The position numbers and the translations under genes are program-made. DNA of 29,766 bases from the NCBI GenBank assembly GCA_937873665.1, contig CALMYW010000231.1:1-29766 (forward strand), read 5' to 3'. The DNA is from an uncultured Sphingorhabdus sp. (GTDB taxonomy: Bacteria > Pseudomonadota > Alphaproteobacteria > Sphingomonadales > Sphingomonadaceae). Of the stretch, positions 19,101 through 25,769 are shown one piece after another. The notes below the pieces were generated by a model that was not told the DNA's origin, made no database searches, and saw only the letters and a program-made list of their open reading frames with translations. How positions within the stretch are numbered: position 1 is the stretch's first letter; each line of letters starts with the position of its first letter.

Positions 19101-19991
19101 TTCCTGGGAGGTGCCCACCTGCTTTGCGCGCACGATGTCGAGGGCTTTGCCCAGCATCGGGTCGAGGAAAAGGAGCGTTCCGTCGGAAAGCAGATAGCTT
19201 CGCCGCCCGCCGTCCTGACCCCGGAACCGGCGCTGAAAATGCTGATTGTCCTGCGGGGTAAGCAGCGACGCTTCTTCTTCGTCGACCAGGTCACCCTCAG
19301 CGCTCTCGCTTACGTTTCTCGAGAAGAGGACGGGGTCGAAGTCGAAACGTCCATGGTCGGTCTTTGCGTTAAGTGAAAAGTTGGCGGCATAGGCAATCCG
19401 GACACGCTCGAGAAAGCCATCCGCCTCGATGCCGGTGCCGATGTCGTCTCCGAGCGTCGAACGAAGCTCGGCAAAGGCAGCACGGCGCAGATCGGGATCA
19501 TCAGCCGCGTTGACTGCAAGTGCGGCCTGGAAGGCCGAGTAGATCGGTTCGGGAATTCGTCCGACACGCCCGCCCTCTCGCAGACGTGCGCCGGCGATGT
19601 CGGCTCGAACCGGCATGCCACCGCGGCGAACCCATTTCGTATCGACTTTGATCGTTCCTTCAGCGAGCGAACCTCCCGAGTTGAGCTGAAGGGTCATCGA
19701 CGTGACCGGAGGAAGACCGAGGGCGAAGGCGTCAGCCTCATCGAGCCGTGCAACGATCTGCGGTGGAAGGACTATGCCTTCCGCCTCCTCGCTGATCTGA
19801 CCATCATCATCGAGAGCTCGAGCCAGCGCCAGAGCGGCCTGCCCAGCTTCGGGGGCTACTCTGGGCCACTCTGAGACCGGCACAATTTCGCTTGATGCTC
19901 GCCGGAAGAGCCCACCTGGCTGTTCGCGGAGAAGCGCAATCGTCTCACCGCCGAACTCGTTCTGTGTGGCAATGAACTTGGTCGTTACCAT
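16176..19991 (-). CDS. zorD: ZorD, SNF2-family helicase of type I Zorya, with a C-terminal MIT_C-like extension
   Basis: This protein has 1271 aa. Residues 1-480 form a long N-terminal region of the Zorya type. The SNF2 motor covers about 485-960: Walker A D515-MGLGKT521, motif II D631-E-I-Q634, TGTP 659-662, and motif VI Q908-ATDRAYRIGQ918. A Pro/Glu/Ser/Ala-rich linker (about 980-1085) leads to a last domain (about 1095-1265) with IQDPY (1138-1142), LHDRF (1221-1225) and LGRGID (1240-1245). This pattern resembles the phospholipase-D-like MIT_C domain. ZorD is the ATP-dependent DNA-acting effector recruited in Zorya defence. The start ATG overlaps the zorC stop by 7 nt. The motor call is secure; the name zorD rests on the zorABC context, and the C-terminal domain call is pattern-based. 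Confidence 0.88.
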   Translation of the reverse strand: MVTTKFIATQNEFGGETIALLREQPGGLFRRASSEIVPVSEWPRVAPEAGQAALALARALDDDGQISEEAEGIVLPPQIVARLDEADAFALGLPPVTSMTLQLNSGGSLAEGTIKVDTKWVRRGGMPVRADIAGARLREGGRVGRIPEPIYSAFQAALAVNAADDPDLRRAAFAELRSTLGDDIGTGIEADGFLERVRIAYAANFSLNAKTDHGRFDFDPVLFSRNVSESAEGDLVDEEEASLLTPQDNQHFQRRFRGQDGGRRSYLLSDGTLLFLDPMLGKALDIVRAKQVGTSQEKREFLRSPQRVLREELKLDAADDDEAADRLFIETQQFSERVSGIEVWQKPVLPWIKPKPNSWLPEGFGLRIGDPPDARHVELAPGEAETIASEVETAIDAGKETIAWRDESIPATPATLQAARAIADLERGIADEVEGRASDRTERESVDIFFLQVGENFEQLDYARLPRPDAEVQDFDAPELPKGLRSEPKPHQVQAFAWFAEAWERRMPGVLLADDMGLGKTFQALMFLLWLRSKTLHQKPVLIVAPTGLLRNWQAELSQHIEADLMGPVVEAFGANLRNFRLEAGSDIRGGTSRLDVSEWNDAGIVLTTYETMRDYHMSFARIPFAAIVYDEIQKLKNPASQMTRAAKALNGTIQIAMTGTPVENRLQDLWSIADTVYPGFLGSSREFESSFPANDLERLGDLQHRLIERDKELPPFMLRRMKDEILTGLPEKKARKYPVEMPTAQAQAYDLVLARARALRESGEQGAMLKVLHMLRGTSLHPSPPRGVSNIDEYIGQSARLKKTFEILEEVKQRGEKTLLFCEDLEMQAFLAMAIQERFSLERRPMCISGKVAGHKRQEMVTAFQSSPASFDVLILSPKAGGVGLTITAANNVIHLSRWWNPAVEDQATDRAYRIGQTRPVTIHIPMAVHPDEAIGPSSFDQRLDALMERKRSLSRGLLMPPESDRDVEDLLSDVLDGRPAENLDRSSAYAAAGQAPADIQDTDYSASIRQAEPPAPPVGQPEIEEPTGDEEIARSRGPAGDNTASSANPDPAAEHAVEPRLEEAARSQSHSDPGETASSNAERKNRRPILSVRTPVEAAEARVPFVQRVVFEQYGQRDWTIFEQYARDARIERLEIQDPYCCADEQARGRLINFISRFGQLASEIAAVQIVTFDADSVQTRDPESTRDQRQDLEDRWNRMLASVPLHLAQKSRRSGGDLHDRFVRAKLENGDTVIWDLGRGIDGVMNARWSCVVNAFYEGSISTSRAMH

Positions 19992-21391
19992 CGATCATTC
20001 CAGTTGCGCCCCCGGCCTCTCCCAAAGCGGGGATGCGCGATTGATGTCCGGCGATGGATGATACCGGCGAACTTGCCCTCCCATCCAGGACTCGCGGGGA
20101 CATGGGACTCATATTCGAAATCCGACCGTCCGCTGGTGGTTCGCAGCTTCCCGCCGTCGTAGACCTTTGCGTAGAGTTTCGGAGCTCCGGGATCGGTGTC
20201 ACTCCAGAAGCGGCAAGATCCGTTATCGCTCCACTCTGATATGCGCAGGTCGCCTATCTGCATGATGATGGACGAAGACGAGGCAGGACCGCCCCGGATG
20301 ATGCCATATTCAGGGCGTTCACCACTTTGACGAATGAGATCCTCGATCCTGTTGCGCGCCCGAATGCCTAAAGCGGGCCAGGCATCGCTGACGAGACCTT
20401 CATCGAGGTAGGCCATCCAGAATTTCTCGCGCTGTGCCCACTGATCCGGCCGATCCGTGGTCTTTGCGATGGCGCGGAAGAACTCGCGCATGGCGACTTC
20501 GGTAAGCCAGCGCTTGAACACCTGGGTGACCTCGCGCGCACGTTCTTCACCGATCGACTCGGCGAGCGATCGCACGATCCTGTCCCACCGGGTACGTTGG
20601 AGACGCGGATCACCCACCTGATCGAGCAGAAACTCGGAAATTGCCTTTCGATGCTCGGGTTCGGGCTTGCTCCTTATCCAGGGTTCTAGCAGGGCGCGGA
20701 CAACCAGTTCCAACTGTCCTGCCTGCGCTTCTGTATCAAACATACGCAGGATACTGCGCTGCGGGCCGACTGCTTCTGCAGGCTGAAGCTCTGCGGTTGC
20801 CTTACAGGTCTCGGCGAAAGTTGCCTGACCAAACCCGCTCGCCGCAAGGTTTGCGCCAAGGCCTGTCTCGCGCATCAAAAGGGAAATGCCGTCTGCATCG
20901 CGCGTAACAAAATCGCGTGCCACTTTCGCTGGTCCTATCTGCGGCTTGAACAGATCCCACCGTGCGCCACGCTCGCGCCACGCCCAGTCATGCCGACCGG
21001 CAGCGCGGGATGCAGCTTCTGCTAGCATCGGCATGATCGAGCGGTCTATCGGGAAATAGGTAAGGTAGCCATCGATCACGGCCTGATCGGAACTGCGCCG
21101 ATGATCGACATCGGCCCGTTCGAGCGCCGCCACGCCCAGCTCATCGAATTCCGGGTCACACCATGCGCCGCGCAGGACCCTGTTGAGTTGAAACCGCGGT
21201 AACCCGTTTGCGCCGGTATCGGCCGCTCCTCGCAGGAATGGCTTAAGTTCAATGACGGGCTCTGCTTCGCCCACACATGCATCGAGCTTTGCCAATTGTC
21301 GCTGCAACTCAGGCTGTGTCGTCGGAGGTTTAGCCAGTCCAGCCGATGCCAAGGCCTCCATTCTCGCGATTGCAGACCGCAGCGAACTCAT
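19985..21391 (-). CDS. zorC: ZorC, EH-signature domain protein of type I Zorya
   Basis: This 468-aa soluble protein follows zorB with an ATGA overlap and is itself overlapped by zorD. A REKFWMAYL segment (321-329) and the later block with GDLRISEW (about 380-387), CRFW (393-396) and the His at 430 match the conserved Glu/His layout of the EH_Signature family that defines ZorC. The first 300 residues are helical and poorly conserved to my eye. In type I Zorya, ZorC works with ZorD on invading DNA after the ZorAB membrane complex senses infection. Its presence, and the absence of the HNH nuclease ZorE, make this type I rather than type II. Confidence 0.85.
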   Translation of the reverse strand: MSSLRSAIARMEALASAGLAKPPTTQPELQRQLAKLDACVGEAEPVIELKPFLRGAADTGANGLPRFQLNRVLRGAWCDPEFDELGVAALERADVDHRRSSDQAVIDGYLTYFPIDRSIMPMLAEAASRAAGRHDWAWRERGARWDLFKPQIGPAKVARDFVTRDADGISLLMRETGLGANLAASGFGQATFAETCKATAELQPAEAVGPQRSILRMFDTEAQAGQLELVVRALLEPWIRSKPEPEHRKAISEFLLDQVGDPRLQRTRWDRIVRSLAESIGEERAREVTQVFKRWLTEVAMREFFRAIAKTTDRPDQWAQREKFWMAYLDEGLVSDAWPALGIRARNRIEDLIRQSGERPEYGIIRGGPASSSSIIMQIGDLRISEWSDNGSCRFWSDTDPGAPKLYAKVYDGGKLRTTSGRSDFEYESHVPASPGWEGKFAGIIHRRTSIAHPRFGRGRGRNWNDRW

Positions 21392-22116
21392 TGCTCCTGC
21401 CTCAAAATGTCGCGGTCGAGGCCAGCGCTTGGCGTCGTCATCAGGAAGCGCAAGTCGATCCGACGATTACGCTTCTTGGCTTCTTCGGAGTCTCCACGAT
21501 CGACGGGACGGTCAGGACCATAGCCACTCAGACTGAGGATCGGTGCTGAGCCGTCTTCGCTGGCAGGTTTATTGAGAAACCCGTTGAGCGCAGGCTGACT
21601 ACGTTGGAGCGACTTAAACGTCGTCTCCGCCCTTCTGACGGAAAGGCCGTAATTATCCATACCGCCCGACATGACATCGGAGTCTGTGTGCCCCTCGACG
21701 AACACTGCATCGATAAGATGCTTGCTCCGCTCCCCCTCGCAAAGGTCGGAAGTGGTGTAGCAAGGAAGTACCTCAACCATGGCGCTTGCAACTTTGCTGA
21801 TGGCGGCCTGCCCCCTCTCCGTCAGTTCCCATTGGCCTTTGTCGAACAGGACATCGTCGGGGAGCCTTAGAACTCCTGTCTTTGTGTCGATTTCGACCTG
21901 GAGCCCTCGGTCTTTCAAGGATTGCTGCAAATCGTTGAGGATCTCGGCGCGGGTCCTGTTTGCGCCGGTCAGCTCCTCGGTCTTGGTCTGCAGATTGAGG
22001 GCAAAGTAGGCTAACAGGATGATGAAAATAAGAAGCAGGCCGACCATCATGTCCGTCATGGACATGAAATAGCTTTCGCCCTCCTCAGGCGGCTTCCGGC
22101 GAACCACGCCTTCCAT
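21388..22116 (-). CDS. zorB: ZorB, MotB/OmpA-like peptidoglycan-binding subunit of Zorya
   Basis: This 242-aa protein has a short cytoplasmic N-terminus and one membrane helix at about 23-42. Asp22 lies at the start of the helix, in SMTDMMVG, the position of the proton-carrying aspartate of MotB/ExbD-type stators. The periplasmic part is an OmpA/MotB domain (about 83-225), with EGHTDSD at 141-147, GYGPDRPV at 198-205 and RNRRIDLRF at 216-224, which should bind peptidoglycan. The start is an ATG in a TAATG junction with zorA, so translation is coupled and subunit ratios may be set there. Two cysteines (C119, C126) in the periplasmic domain could form a disulfide. Confidence 0.92.
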   Translation of the reverse strand: MEGVVRRKPPEEGESYFMSMTDMMVGLLLIFIILLAYFALNLQTKTEELTGANRTRAEILNDLQQSLKDRGLQVEIDTKTGVLRLPDDVLFDKGQWELTERGQAAISKVASAMVEVLPCYTTSDLCEGERSKHLIDAVFVEGHTDSDVMSGGMDNYGLSVRRAETTFKSLQRSQPALNGFLNKPASEDGSAPILSLSGYGPDRPVDRGDSEEAKKRNRRIDLRFLMTTPSAGLDRDILRQEQ

Positions 22117-24041
22117 TATTCAGCGGCTTCCCTGTTCTGGTTTGCAAGGATGCCGGCAAGTTCCTCGACGGTATCCCGCAGGGTCGTGAGCGGTTCAAGT
22201 GCGCCGGCGAGCTGCGCCACACCATCGCCCAGAGCCTTGTCGATCTGGCCGACCCGTTCGTTGAGGTTCGACGCATGGTTGCCGGCAGCATCCGAGATCT
22301 TCTCGATTGCGTCACCAAGAGCGCGGTCCACATCTTCGAAGCGAGCACGATATTCCGACCATGCGGAAGAGGCCGCACTCGCAGTCTCATTCAGCGCTGC
22401 GGCAAGCTGACGCATTTCGTCACGAGCGCTCTCGGATGACTGCGCATTTCGGGAAACGATAGTCTCCACCGATTTGACTGCTTCGGCTATCGAGACTGCC
22501 GACTGGCGTACAGGCGCGGTTGCCGCTTCAACATCGTTGGCAACCGTTCCGAACGCCGTCGCCAGATCGCTGGAGCGAGCAGCAACTTGCTCGATCGCTC
22601 GCACGTGATCTCCGATAGCACTTTGTGCGGTCGAGAGACGGTCCGCAGATAAAGAGATAGCATCGCCCGCATCCTTCATGCTGCCAACAAGTGGGCCGCC
22701 GGTCTGGTTGAACCGTTCGACGAACTCGGAAAATGACTTTTCCATTGCCTCCTGGCCGATCCGAGCCGCGTCATTCGCCGCGCGTGCCGAGGCTTCACCC
22801 ATCTGACTGGCCGCCGAGGCGAGACCGGATTTCATATCGTCGAGCGTATTGCCCAGATTGCTCAGCAACTCGTCCATCCGCTGTCTGGCAAGCTCGCTTG
22901 CCTGCTCGTTTTCTTCGCGCATGCGGTCCGCTACGACGCCGAAATTGCGGTTGAGCTCGCCAAATGCTGACCGCATCTCTTCCGAAGCCTGGCCAAAGCG
23001 CCTGACAGCTTCCTCGATCTGGCGGTCAGCTTCGCCGGTCTGTTTTTCGATACGTTCGGACATCGTGGCCATCGAGACGGTCATTGCGCCAATGGCATCT
23101 GCGAGGCCCGCCATCTCTGCACCGGCACTTGAAGCGATCGCGTCGCGGACGGCTTCACCCCCGCCACCGCTGATCTTGTCGATGCCCTGCTGGATCGACC
23201 CTAGGTGCGTGATCATGGGCGCCATCTGCTTTTCCAAGGCCCCGTCGAGGGCTGCGGCAAGCTGTTCGGAAAAGGTGCGAAGTGCCGGTGTCTGCTCTTT
23301 GAGTTGTGCCAGCTGATCGCTCGCGATCCGTTGCGGCGGCAGATAAGCCATTCCGTGCTCGAGTTTGTCACACAGCATGGACAGCCCATCATTGATGCGC
23401 TTGCCGAAGAGGTAGTCATAGGATCGAAGGACGATGGAAGCCACGATGCCCCCCACAGAGGCCCAGAACTTCGCTCCCGCTACCTTCATGAGATCATTGA
23501 GCCGCTCCTGCATCGCATCGACACCGCCGCTGAAGTCGAGTGTCGATAGAGCTGCGATGATGCCCAGGAAGGTGATCAACAGGCCGATGGCGATAAAGAT
23601 ATTCGCAAACCAGTTCAGTCCGCGATGACGGTCGCCAAGATTGACGAAGAAGTGTTCGGGACGAGCGGAGTTCTGGAGAACATCGGCCGAGGGATCGACG
23701 ATCGTTTCGCGATATTCTTCCCAGGTTCTGCGGAGCGGCAGCGCCTCAGCGTCATTCGCCTCCATCATCTGGGCGTCGATATCATTGAAGCGGCGCGCGA
23801 ACTCGAGGCGCGCTTGGTCGACATCTGCGGTACTGCCGCCGGTTATCTCATCAAGCAGGCGGACGCGGGCTTCGATCGCCTCAGCGAGAGGAGCGTGATA
23901 TTGGCGCTTGTATCGGTAAGCTATTGCTAGAGCAGTTCCGATCAGCACGATTGCCAGAAACGCCGCCATCGCATCGCCAATGAGCGGAATTTTGGTGAAA
24001 AAGTAGATCAGCCCATGACCGAGCGATTCGGTAATTTCCAC
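22116..24041 (-). CDS. zorA: ZorA, MotA/ExbB-like membrane channel subunit with a long cytoplasmic tail
   Basis: I start this gene at GTG 24041 (641 aa), which follows AGGGGG by 4 nt. A longer frame to 24191 adds 50 Cys/Arg/Pro-rich residues unlike the family. Membrane helices lie at about 24-43, 142-165 and 189-207; the last two, with the segments between, form the MotA/TolQ/ExbB channel. From about residue 240 to the end runs an approximately 400-residue Ala/Glu/Ser-rich helical tail, the hallmark of ZorA, which is thought to carry the infection signal from the envelope to the cytoplasmic effectors. It is the first gene of the super-operon. The leader upstream is long (about 150 nt from my best promoter guess). 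Confidence 0.9.
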   Translation of the reverse strand: MEITESLGHGLIYFFTKIPLIGDAMAAFLAIVLIGTALAIAYRYKRQYHAPLAEAIEARVRLLDEITGGSTADVDQARLEFARRFNDIDAQMMEANDAEALPLRRTWEEYRETIVDPSADVLQNSARPEHFFVNLGDRHRGLNWFANIFIAIGLLITFLGIIAALSTLDFSGGVDAMQERLNDLMKVAGAKFWASVGGIVASIVLRSYDYLFGKRINDGLSMLCDKLEHGMAYLPPQRIASDQLAQLKEQTPALRTFSEQLAAALDGALEKQMAPMITHLGSIQQGIDKISGGGGEAVRDAIASSAGAEMAGLADAIGAMTVSMATMSERIEKQTGEADRQIEEAVRRFGQASEEMRSAFGELNRNFGVVADRMREENEQASELARQRMDELLSNLGNTLDDMKSGLASAASQMGEASARAANDAARIGQEAMEKSFSEFVERFNQTGGPLVGSMKDAGDAISLSADRLSTAQSAIGDHVRAIEQVAARSSDLATAFGTVANDVEAATAPVRQSAVSIAEAVKSVETIVSRNAQSSESARDEMRQLAAALNETASAASSAWSEYRARFEDVDRALGDAIEKISDAAGNHASNLNERVGQIDKALGDGVAQLAGALEPLTTLRDTVEELAGILANQNREAAE

Positions 24042-24194
24042 ACAGCCCCCTGAAGCCCGTAAAGATGACGGGCCCCTACGAACCGTTGCCGAAGCAGGCC
24101 AAGCGTGCGTGATGCAACCGGGCGAAGAAACCCTAAGTAGGAAGGACGGTATCGAACCGCAACGTTGACTGCAAGAGAGTTCTCGACACAACTA

Positions 24195-24204
24195 CAGATA
24201 TCTG
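24195..24204. repeat. Perfect 10-bp palindrome upstream of zorA
   Basis: CAGATATCTG reads the same on both strands and lies at the expected start of transcription for the candidate zorA promoter. It could be an operator half-pair or chance in AT-rich DNA. Confidence 0.3.
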
Positions 24205-24214
24205 ATTAATTTCA

Positions 24215-24228
24215 GAACATATAAGAAC
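24215..24228 (-). promoter_or_regulatory. GTTC-N6-GTTC element upstream of zorA, a spacing variant of the LexA box
   Basis: On the minus strand this reads GTTCTTATATGTTC. It differs from the canonical box at 24607-24621 (GTTCTTGTTATGTTC) essentially by a one-base deletion and one substitution in the spacer. It lies between the -35-like TTGATT and the -10-like ATTAAT of the best zorA promoter candidate. Alphaproteobacterial LexA prefers a 7-nt spacer, so a 6-nt version may bind weakly, bind a different S24-type regulator, or not function. Confidence 0.4.
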
Positions 24229-24407
24229 AAATCAAAATATATCTGGCGAAAATTATCAATACCCTCCTCATTAACAAAATATTTAAGACACAATATCAAA
24301 ACATATCTATATATCTTATAGCATTGTTCCAACCTATAGATTTGAATTAGAGTAATATATTTTCTGGTTTACATCCACACATAAAGAAATTTGCCTTAGA
24401 TCTGGGT

Positions 24408-24581
24408 TTAACGATCATCCGAAATGAAATCATTGATGCGACGCCTCGTTTGCTGCCTCGGCTGGCGTCCTTCGCGAAGGTCCTGGACGAACCTGGGATC
24501 AGCTACCGCAGCCCTCCCAAATGTGCTCGCGCGCATTCCGGTACGCGCCAAATACGCTTCGATCTGGTCCAGGAGCTCCAT
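24408..24581 (-). CDS. 57-aa helix-turn-helix protein
   Basis: A short gene from ATG 24581 to TAA 24408 encoding MELLDQIEAYLARTGMRAST followed by a FGRAAVADPRF-type helix-turn-helix (about 19-40) and a basic Arg/Gln-rich end. I recognise this as a common type of tiny XRE-like DNA-binding protein in sphingomonads. It is divergent from the S24 regulator, and the LexA box at 24607-24621 lies 25 nt upstream of its start. Its ribosome site is weak (GAAGG very close to the ATG). It reads in the same direction as zorA, 366 nt further on. It could regulate either side; the family resemblance is by eye. Confidence 0.7.
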   Translation of the reverse strand: MELLDQIEAYLARTGMRASTFGRAAVADPRFVQDLREGRQPRQQTRRRINDFISDDR

Positions 24582-24606
24582 CGCCTTCGACTCGCTTTCC
24601 GCTTGT

Positions 24607-24621
24607 GTTCTTGTTATGTTC
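24607..24621 (+). promoter_or_regulatory. LexA (SOS) box GTTC-N7-GTTC
   Basis: GTTCTTGTTATGTTC is an exact match to the direct-repeat LexA operator of alphaproteobacteria. It sits between the divergent 57-aa gene and the S24 regulator gene, 25 nt and 66 nt from their starts, so it could control both. A second exact box occurs at 26550-26564, making chance less likely. Confidence 0.72.
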
Positions 24622-24625
24622 TTAT

Positions 24626-24662
24626 TAGGAAGGCTTCCTAGAGTCTAGGATCGAATTTCCTA
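24626..24662. promoter_or_regulatory. Array of TAGGA/TCCTA half-sites upstream of the S24 regulator
   Basis: Half-sites TAGGA (24626), TCCTA (24636), TAGGA (24646) and TCCTA (24658) alternate at about one helical turn. They form perfect inverted repeats TAGGAAG-G-CTTCCTA (24626-24640) and CCTAGA-G-TCTAGG (24637-24649). CTAG, normally rare in bacterial DNA, occurs three times here. The position just upstream of the S24 gene suggests an operator used for autoregulation, separate from the LexA box. Confidence 0.5.
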
Positions 24663-24687
24663 GACGGATGCGATAGGACCCGCAGCG

Positions 24688-25332
24688 ATGGAAGATGCAC
24701 GCAAAGCCCTGGACGATCTGATCCAGCAACGAGGGTGTAATTACTCCTCGATCTCTCGCCTTCTCGGACGCAACGCGGCCTACATCCAGCAATACATCCG
24801 CCGCGGCAGCCCCCGCCAACTGGACGAGCAGGACCGCTCCGTGCTCGCCCGCTTCTTCGGCGTGGACGAGAAGATCCTCGGCGCTCCCGAGCGGCGATCC
24901 GGCCCGGTCGTCGAACTGGTCCATGTTCCGGTTCTCGATGTCGAAGCCTCGGCAGGGCACGGCGCTTTGGCAGAGATGGAATCCAAATGCGCCCAGTTCG
25001 GGTTCGACGAGAAGTGGCTGCGCCGTCTGACCGCAAGCAAAGCGACGAGCCTTTCGATCATCGCCGTGCACGGGGATTCGATGGAGCCGACGTTGCATGA
25101 CGGCGATGAAGTCATGGTTGACCTGAATGATGGGCAGTCGCGGCTGCGCGACGGGATCTATGTGCTGCGCATGGACGACATGCTCAGCGTCAAGCGGGTC
25201 GCAATCGAGCCGCAAGGCAAGCGGGTCTCGGTGCTCAGCGACAATCCGGCCTATCCCAGCTGGCGCGGTCTGGAGAAGCGGACGATCAATATTGTCGGCC
25301 GCGTGCTTTGGTTCGGCCGCGCGCTGCGCTAG
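24688..25332 (+). CDS. LexA/CI-like S24 transcriptional regulator (self-cleaving type)
   Basis: This 214-aa protein has an N-terminal helix-turn-helix (about 18-45, ISRLLGRNAAYIQQYIRRG) and a C-terminal S24 peptidase/LexA-like domain. The catalytic pair is visible as Ser131 in HGDSMEPT and Lys169 in LSVKRV. An Ala89-Gly90 bond lies at the expected cleavage site. It should be a repressor inactivated by RecA-stimulated self-cleavage. The ATG has AGGA 9 nt upstream. A LexA box and a TAGGA/TCCTA array lie in its promoter. It is followed after 11 nt by the nuclease-like gene, so it heads a small operon. It is shorter in its DNA-binding part than, and distinct from, housekeeping LexA. Confidence 0.88.
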   Translation: MEDARKALDDLIQQRGCNYSSISRLLGRNAAYIQQYIRRGSPRQLDEQDRSVLARFFGVDEKILGAPERRSGPVVELVHVPVLDVEASAGHGALAEMESKCAQFGFDEKWLRRLTASKATSLSIIAVHGDSMEPTLHDGDEVMVDLNDGQSRLRDGIYVLRMDDMLSVKRVAIEPQGKRVSVLSDNPAYPSWRGLEKRTINIVGRVLWFGRALR

Positions 25333-25343
25333 GTAGCGAACCA

Positions 25344-25769
25344 ATGCTTGCGCTTCTTGCTGCCTCGATCGTCGCTGCCGGCCAGACCTTTACCTGCACG
25401 CCCACGCATGTCTGGGATGGCGACGGGCCCATATGGTGCGCCGAAGGCGCTCATGTTCGCATCGCCGGGATCGCCGCGCGCGAAATGGACGGGACATGCC
25501 GGACCAACCAGCCCTGCCCCGACGCGTCGGCTATCGAAGCGCGCGACGCGCTCGTCGATCTTCTTGGCGGCCCACGCGGGACCATCTCGACAGGGCACGT
25601 CGTGGTTCGTGGACCGAGATTGACATGCCGGTCGGAAGGTTCGGCAGGCGGCAACCGGACGGCTGCCTGGTGCCGACTGCCGAACGGAGCCGATCTCTCC
25701 TGCTCGATGATCCAGACACGCACAGTGCTGCGTTGGGATCGCTACTGGAAAGGACCTGCATGCCGCTAA
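25344..25769 (+). CDS. Secreted thermonuclease-like (SNase-like) protein
   Basis: The protein has 141 aa. The ATG follows AGGTAG at 7 nt. Residues 1-13 form a short hydrophobic signal-like sequence. The VWDGDGPIWC and HVRIAGIAAREMDG segments match the first half of the staphylococcal-nuclease fold, keeping an Asp, the Arg of VRI and the Glu of ARE. The threonine usually following DGD is replaced by Gly. A later GNRTAAWCRL segment may supply the second Arg. Several cysteines suggest an oxidised periplasmic or extracellular protein. Activity is uncertain because of the changed DGDT motif. Its end overlaps the next gene by 10 nt. Confidence 0.72.
   Translation: MLALLAASIVAAGQTFTCTPTHVWDGDGPIWCAEGAHVRIAGIAAREMDGTCRTNQPCPDASAIEARDALVDLLGGPRGTISTGHVVVRGPRLTCRSEGSAGGNRTAAWCRLPNGADLSCSMIQTRTVLRWDRYWKGPACR

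Larger units (their letters stand above)
24042..24407 (-). promoter_or_regulatory. Gene-free leader of the defence operon, AT-rich from about 24190
   Basis: These 366 nt hold no gene I can support. The part next to zorA (24042-24180) has normal GC content and a small inverted repeat GCCCGT-aaagatg-ACGGGC at 24055-24073, just upstream of the start, which could form a hairpin near the ribosome site. From about 24190 to 24400 the sequence is very AT-rich, unlike everything around it, and is the likely promoter region. On the minus strand one candidate is TTGATT (24235-24230) with ATTAAT (24210-24205), spacer 19; another is TTGATA followed at 18 nt by GTTAAT. Both are weak matches. The AT-rich block may also mark the right boundary of the acquired island. 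Confidence 0.45.

Noticed and set aside
24042..24191. 50 extra N-terminal residues for ZorA from a TTG at 24191
   Set aside because: The added sequence is Cys/Arg/Pro-rich, unlike ZorA proteins, and the GTG at 24041 has an upstream AGGGGG followed by a normal membrane-protein start.
24263..24270. A strong ribosome-site-like AGGAGGG on the minus strand in the zorA leader
   Set aside because: The only start-like codon after it is too close, and the frame is very short, so I could not support a leader peptide.
24042..24407. CRISPR array or tRNA in the long non-coding leader
   Set aside because: No regularly spaced repeats and no cloverleaf or CCA-type end could be found.
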